Source: PHAA01 sp034927445 (GTDB lineage: Bacteria > Bacillota > Syntrophomonadia > Syntrophomonadales > Syntrophomonadaceae). From it: a stretch of DNA of 64,000 bases. Under the pieces are notes generated by a model. The model did not search any database. It was not told where the DNA came from and worked only from the letters and a program-made list of their open reading frames with translations. The DNA is taken from assembly GCA_034927445.1 (NCBI GenBank), contig JAYFPZ010000011.1:111054-175053 (forward strand), written 5' to 3'. Shown here piece by piece: positions 61,652 to 64,000 of the stretch. How positions within the stretch are numbered: the stretch's first letter is position 1; the number at the start of each line of letters is the position of its first letter. The position numbers and the translations under genes are program-made.

Positions 61652-61747
61652 ATGGCGAATCAGCGAATACTAAACCACAGAAGAGCTCAGCTGAACCCAT
61701 TGCGACTGGAACTGCCGGATATACAAATTATTTGCCAGGAGAGATAG
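61652..61747 (+). CDS. 31-residue leader ORF before the sigma-54 activator
   Basis: ATG 61652 with AAAGGGAG 5 nt upstream opens a 31-codon frame (MANQRILNHRRAQLNPLRLE...) that ends with TAG at 61745-61747, one base before the activator ATG. The activator ribosome-binding site (CAGGAGAGA) lies inside its last codons, a layout for translational coupling. No homologue is recognised. It may be an unstructured regulatory ORF rather than a functional peptide. Confidence 0.5.
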   Translation: MANQRILNHRRAQLNPLRLELPDIQIICQER

Positions 61748-61748
61748 C

Positions 61749-63827
61749 ATGCAAGCACAGGATATTATGAAACCCGTATCTATAGTATGCAGGAGTGATC
61801 AGAGTATAGCTGAGATAGCGGGAATATTTCTGGAAAACGGGATCGATGTACTTCCGGTTCTTAATAATAAAGGGCTTGTAGCTGGGATTATCAATAAAAA
61901 GCATCTTTATAAAGCTCTTCGTCAAAGAACCAACGCCGCAACTCTGGTGAATGTACTAATGGCCCGTAATGTTATGTCGGTGGACCCTGAAGCTGAATTG
62001 CAGGACCTATACCCTTTAAGTTATAAAAAATTGCCGGTTATCAAAGACGGCAGGATATTGGGAGAGATCTCGAAAGAAACCGTAGCGGCATACAACAATT
62101 TTAATATCAGCAATAGCGCGTTACAGCTGGAGGCATTTGCCGACGCGATCTACATCGGGCTTATCGTAATTGATAAGGAGCACAATGTAGTAATTATTAA
62201 TAAAGCCGCCGAAGAAATAACCGGGCTGGAACGCTCAACCGTTCTAAACCGGTCATATCAGGAGGTATTACCTGAGGGAAATCTGCATTCCGTGTTGGAA
62301 AACCCTAAATTGGCATCCAATCAAAAATTTACCCGCGAGGACAAAACTTACCTGTCCGTAAACTGCCCCATCGTACTGGGAGGCAAAGCCGTCGGCGCCC
62401 TGTCAGTTATGCAGGATATATCCCGTTTGGAAGAATTAACGGATGAACTGGAATATGCCAAACGGATGCAAGCGGAGATGGATGCAGTACTCAATGCCTC
62501 TTCGGATAGCATTTTCGTAACTGATGCCAAGGGAAATGTATTAAGCGTTAATGATGCCTACGCCAAAATTACCGGCATTAACGGCGTGGAGCTTATCGGC
62601 AAGAACATGTATGACCTGGTGCGACAGGGTTTTTATGACCGGTCCGCTACTGTTTCGGTCATTGAAAATCATAAGCCGGTTACTTTTACCCAACACCTCA
62701 AAACCGGCCGGACCATGCTGGTTACCGGCAACCCGGTATTTAACCAAAAAGGTGAGTTGGTAAAAGTCTTGACCAACGGCAGGGATATAACCGAACTTAT
62801 GAGATTGAAACAAGAAGCTGAACAAGCTTACCATCTAAGCAAATATTACGAGAAAGAATTAAAGCGGGTTACCCAGTCCGGGGAAATGATTATAGCCTCG
62901 GAGAAAAGTCGGGAAGTATTGGATATGGTCAGACGGATCGGGAAGGTAAATTCAACCGTGCTGATTTACGGTGAATCAGGGGTAGGCAAAGAACTGGTAG
63001 CCCGGGAGGTTTATATCAACAGCTTTCGCAAGGATAAACCTTTGATCAACCTGAATTGCGCCGCCATACCCGAAAATTTGTTGGAATCCGAGCTTTTCGG
63101 ATATGAATCCGGGGCTTTCAGCGGGGCTAAAAAAGGCGGGAAAGCAGGTATTTTCGAGATTGCCAACGGCGGCACCCTATTCCTCGATGAGATCGGCGAA
63201 ATGCCCCTCAATCTGCAATCCAAAGTTTTAAGGGTAATTCAGGAGAAAGAGATAATGAGAATTGGAGGAACCACTCCCATCAGTGTAGATGTACGCTTGA
63301 TCGCCGCCACCAATCGTGATTTATGGGAGATGGTACGTAAAGGACAGTTTCGACAGGATCTATACTACCGCCTGAATGTAGTGCCGGTTTATGTAGCGCC
63401 CCTGCGGGACAGGAAGGAAGAAATACCAGTTCTGGTCCGGCACTTTTTGAAAATATTTAATGAGCAATACGGCATGAATAAAAGCATTGATGAAAGGGTT
63501 ATGGATAGATTATTGGATTATGATTGGCCCGGGAATATCAGGGAACTGAGAAATACCATAGAACGAGCTGTGGTAACCAGTGTTGATGAGGTTATTAAAT
63601 CTATAAAAATAGGCAACAGCAGCCAGCGCATACAGGAATTTAAAATAGAAGAAGAGGATACTCCCAGGATTGACCTTAAAGAGAAAGTGAATGCGTTTGA
63701 AAAAGATATCCTGTTGCATTATATAAAGACCTTAAAAAGCAGCCGCAAGGTTGCCAAAGCCTTGGGAGTCAGCCAGACGACCATAGTGAGAAAGGCCGCT
63801 CAGTACGGAATAACTTTGGAAGGATAA
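61749..63827 (+). CDS. Sigma-54-dependent activator with CBS-CBS-PAS-PAS input domains
   Basis: 692 residues. Two CBS domains (about 1-110) and two PAS domains (about 120-225 and 240-350; FADAIYIGLIVIDKEHNVVIINKAAEEITGLE) form the sensor. The AAA+ domain (about 375-615) has Walker A GESGVGKE (~408), the sigma-54 contact loop GAFSGA (~454) and Walker B TLFLDEIGE. The C-terminal helix-turn-helix (SSRKVAKALGVSQTTIVRKAAQYG) is TyrR/Fis-like. It is the obvious activator for the two -24/-12 promoters of abfD and abfT. No receiver domain is present, so it senses ligands directly, perhaps nucleotides via CBS and an acyl compound via PAS. Confidence 0.93.
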   Translation: MQAQDIMKPVSIVCRSDQSIAEIAGIFLENGIDVLPVLNNKGLVAGIINKKHLYKALRQRTNAATLVNVLMARNVMSVDPEAELQDLYPLSYKKLPVIKDGRILGEISKETVAAYNNFNISNSALQLEAFADAIYIGLIVIDKEHNVVIINKAAEEITGLERSTVLNRSYQEVLPEGNLHSVLENPKLASNQKFTREDKTYLSVNCPIVLGGKAVGALSVMQDISRLEELTDELEYAKRMQAEMDAVLNASSDSIFVTDAKGNVLSVNDAYAKITGINGVELIGKNMYDLVRQGFYDRSATVSVIENHKPVTFTQHLKTGRTMLVTGNPVFNQKGELVKVLTNGRDITELMRLKQEAEQAYHLSKYYEKELKRVTQSGEMIIASEKSREVLDMVRRIGKVNSTVLIYGESGVGKELVAREVYINSFRKDKPLINLNCAAIPENLLESELFGYESGAFSGAKKGGKAGIFEIANGGTLFLDEIGEMPLNLQSKVLRVIQEKEIMRIGGTTPISVDVRLIAATNRDLWEMVRKGQFRQDLYYRLNVVPVYVAPLRDRKEEIPVLVRHFLKIFNEQYGMNKSIDERVMDRLLDYDWPGNIRELRNTIERAVVTSVDEVIKSIKIGNSSQRIQEFKIEEEDTPRIDLKEKVNAFEKDILLHYIKTLKSSRKVAKALGVSQTTIVRKAAQYGITLEG

Positions 63828-63861
63828 TTAAATTACATTATTTTAGGAGGCTGGCAATAAA

Positions 63862-64000
63862 ATGTTACAGCAATTCAGAATAGTGCCGACGATTTACCAG
63901 GCCGATACCTGCCGGGAGTTTTGCGAGAAATTTCAGGTGGGGGAAAGGGATCTGATCCTAACCGAACCTTTTATTTTTGACGGGTATTTTAAGGACTATA
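63862..64000 (+). CDS. Iron-type alcohol dehydrogenase, probable 4-hydroxybutyrate dehydrogenase (partial)
   Basis: ATG 63862 after TTAGGAGG; 46 codons are visible before the window ends. MLQQFRIVPTIYQADTCREF and VGERDLILTEPFIFDGYF resemble the N-terminus of Clostridium kluyveri 4-hydroxybutyrate dehydrogenase (type III Fe-ADH). This enzyme interconverts succinate semialdehyde and 4-hydroxybutyrate. It lies 34 nt after the activator and would complete the route from succinate semialdehyde (from GABA or succinate) to crotonyl-CoA. The call rests on the N-terminus and context. Confidence 0.7.
   Translation, partial: MLQQFRIVPTIYQADTCREFCEKFQVGERDLILTEPFIFDGYFKDY

Noticed and set aside
1..64000. 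CRISPR arrays, insertion sequences or prophage
   Set aside because: No regularly spaced direct repeats, transposase or phage genes were seen. The only decayed accessory material is the ATPase remnant at 4280-4785 and intergenic repeat blocks.

Overview
The window is the replication-origin region of an anaerobic, spore-forming Firmicute. The gene order dnaA-dnaN-recF-remB-gyrB-gyrA on one side and rpmH-rnpA-yidD-yidC-jag-mnmE-mnmG-rsmG-noc-soj-spo0J on the other is the classical Bacillus/Clostridium origin order. The sporulation gene yyaC, two perfect parS sites, a seryl T-box leader, a complete selenocysteine machinery and 4-hydroxybutyryl-CoA fermentation genes suggest a Syntrophomonas-like strict anaerobe (inference, not proven here). 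Nearly all genes point away from oriC (about 28.4-30.0 kb): left of it they lie on the minus strand, right of it on the plus strand. The exceptions are the STAS/SpoIIE-like pair and the phd-like gene on the left, and larC, yyaC, abfD and its partner on the right.

Left arm, from the origin outward. gyrB-gyrA; pdxS-pdxT (PLP synthesis); a seryl T-box followed by a class V aminotransferase, serA and serS; four tRNA genes (Ser-TGA, Ser-GCT, Arg-ACG, Arg-CCT), tadA and tRNA-Ser(CGA), whose 5' end lies inside the tadA reading frame. Next come an orphan Phd-type antitoxin and a long operon purC-gcvT-gcvH-gcvPA-gcvPB-lpd-lplA-MBL hydrolase (serine/glycine to C1 units and purines). Beyond that are a chimeric tRNA pseudogene, a decayed ATPase gene, a STAS protein with a membrane SpoIIE-type phosphatase/kinase fusion, a GH3-family enzyme and the start of a MATE exporter.

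Right arm. After the origin operons come noc, soj and spo0J with two parS sites, larC and yyaC (reverse strand), a YkvI-type transporter, selA-selB, a first branched-chain-amino-acid-type ABC transporter (livKHMGF), a CBS-CBS-ACT protein and selC (tRNA-Sec) behind a consensus promoter.

The last 11 kb form a 4-hydroxybutyrate catabolic locus. abfD (4-hydroxybutyryl-CoA dehydratase, with a small Cys-motif protein) and abfT (4-hydroxybutyrate CoA-transferase) are divergent. Each has a -24/-12 (sigma-54) promoter. They are followed by a second livKHMGF set, a 31-codon leader ORF, a CBS-PAS-PAS-AAA+ sigma-54 activator and the start of a 4-hydroxybutyrate dehydrogenase-like gene. The likely logic is import of a C4 substrate, activation by CoA transfer, dehydration to crotonyl-CoA and sigma-54-dependent induction. 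Other points worth checking are a canonical DnaA-trio/AT-rich unwinding region, a hairpin between the Shine-Dalgarno and the GTG start of yidC, and an unexplained structured 0.3-kb stretch after jag.
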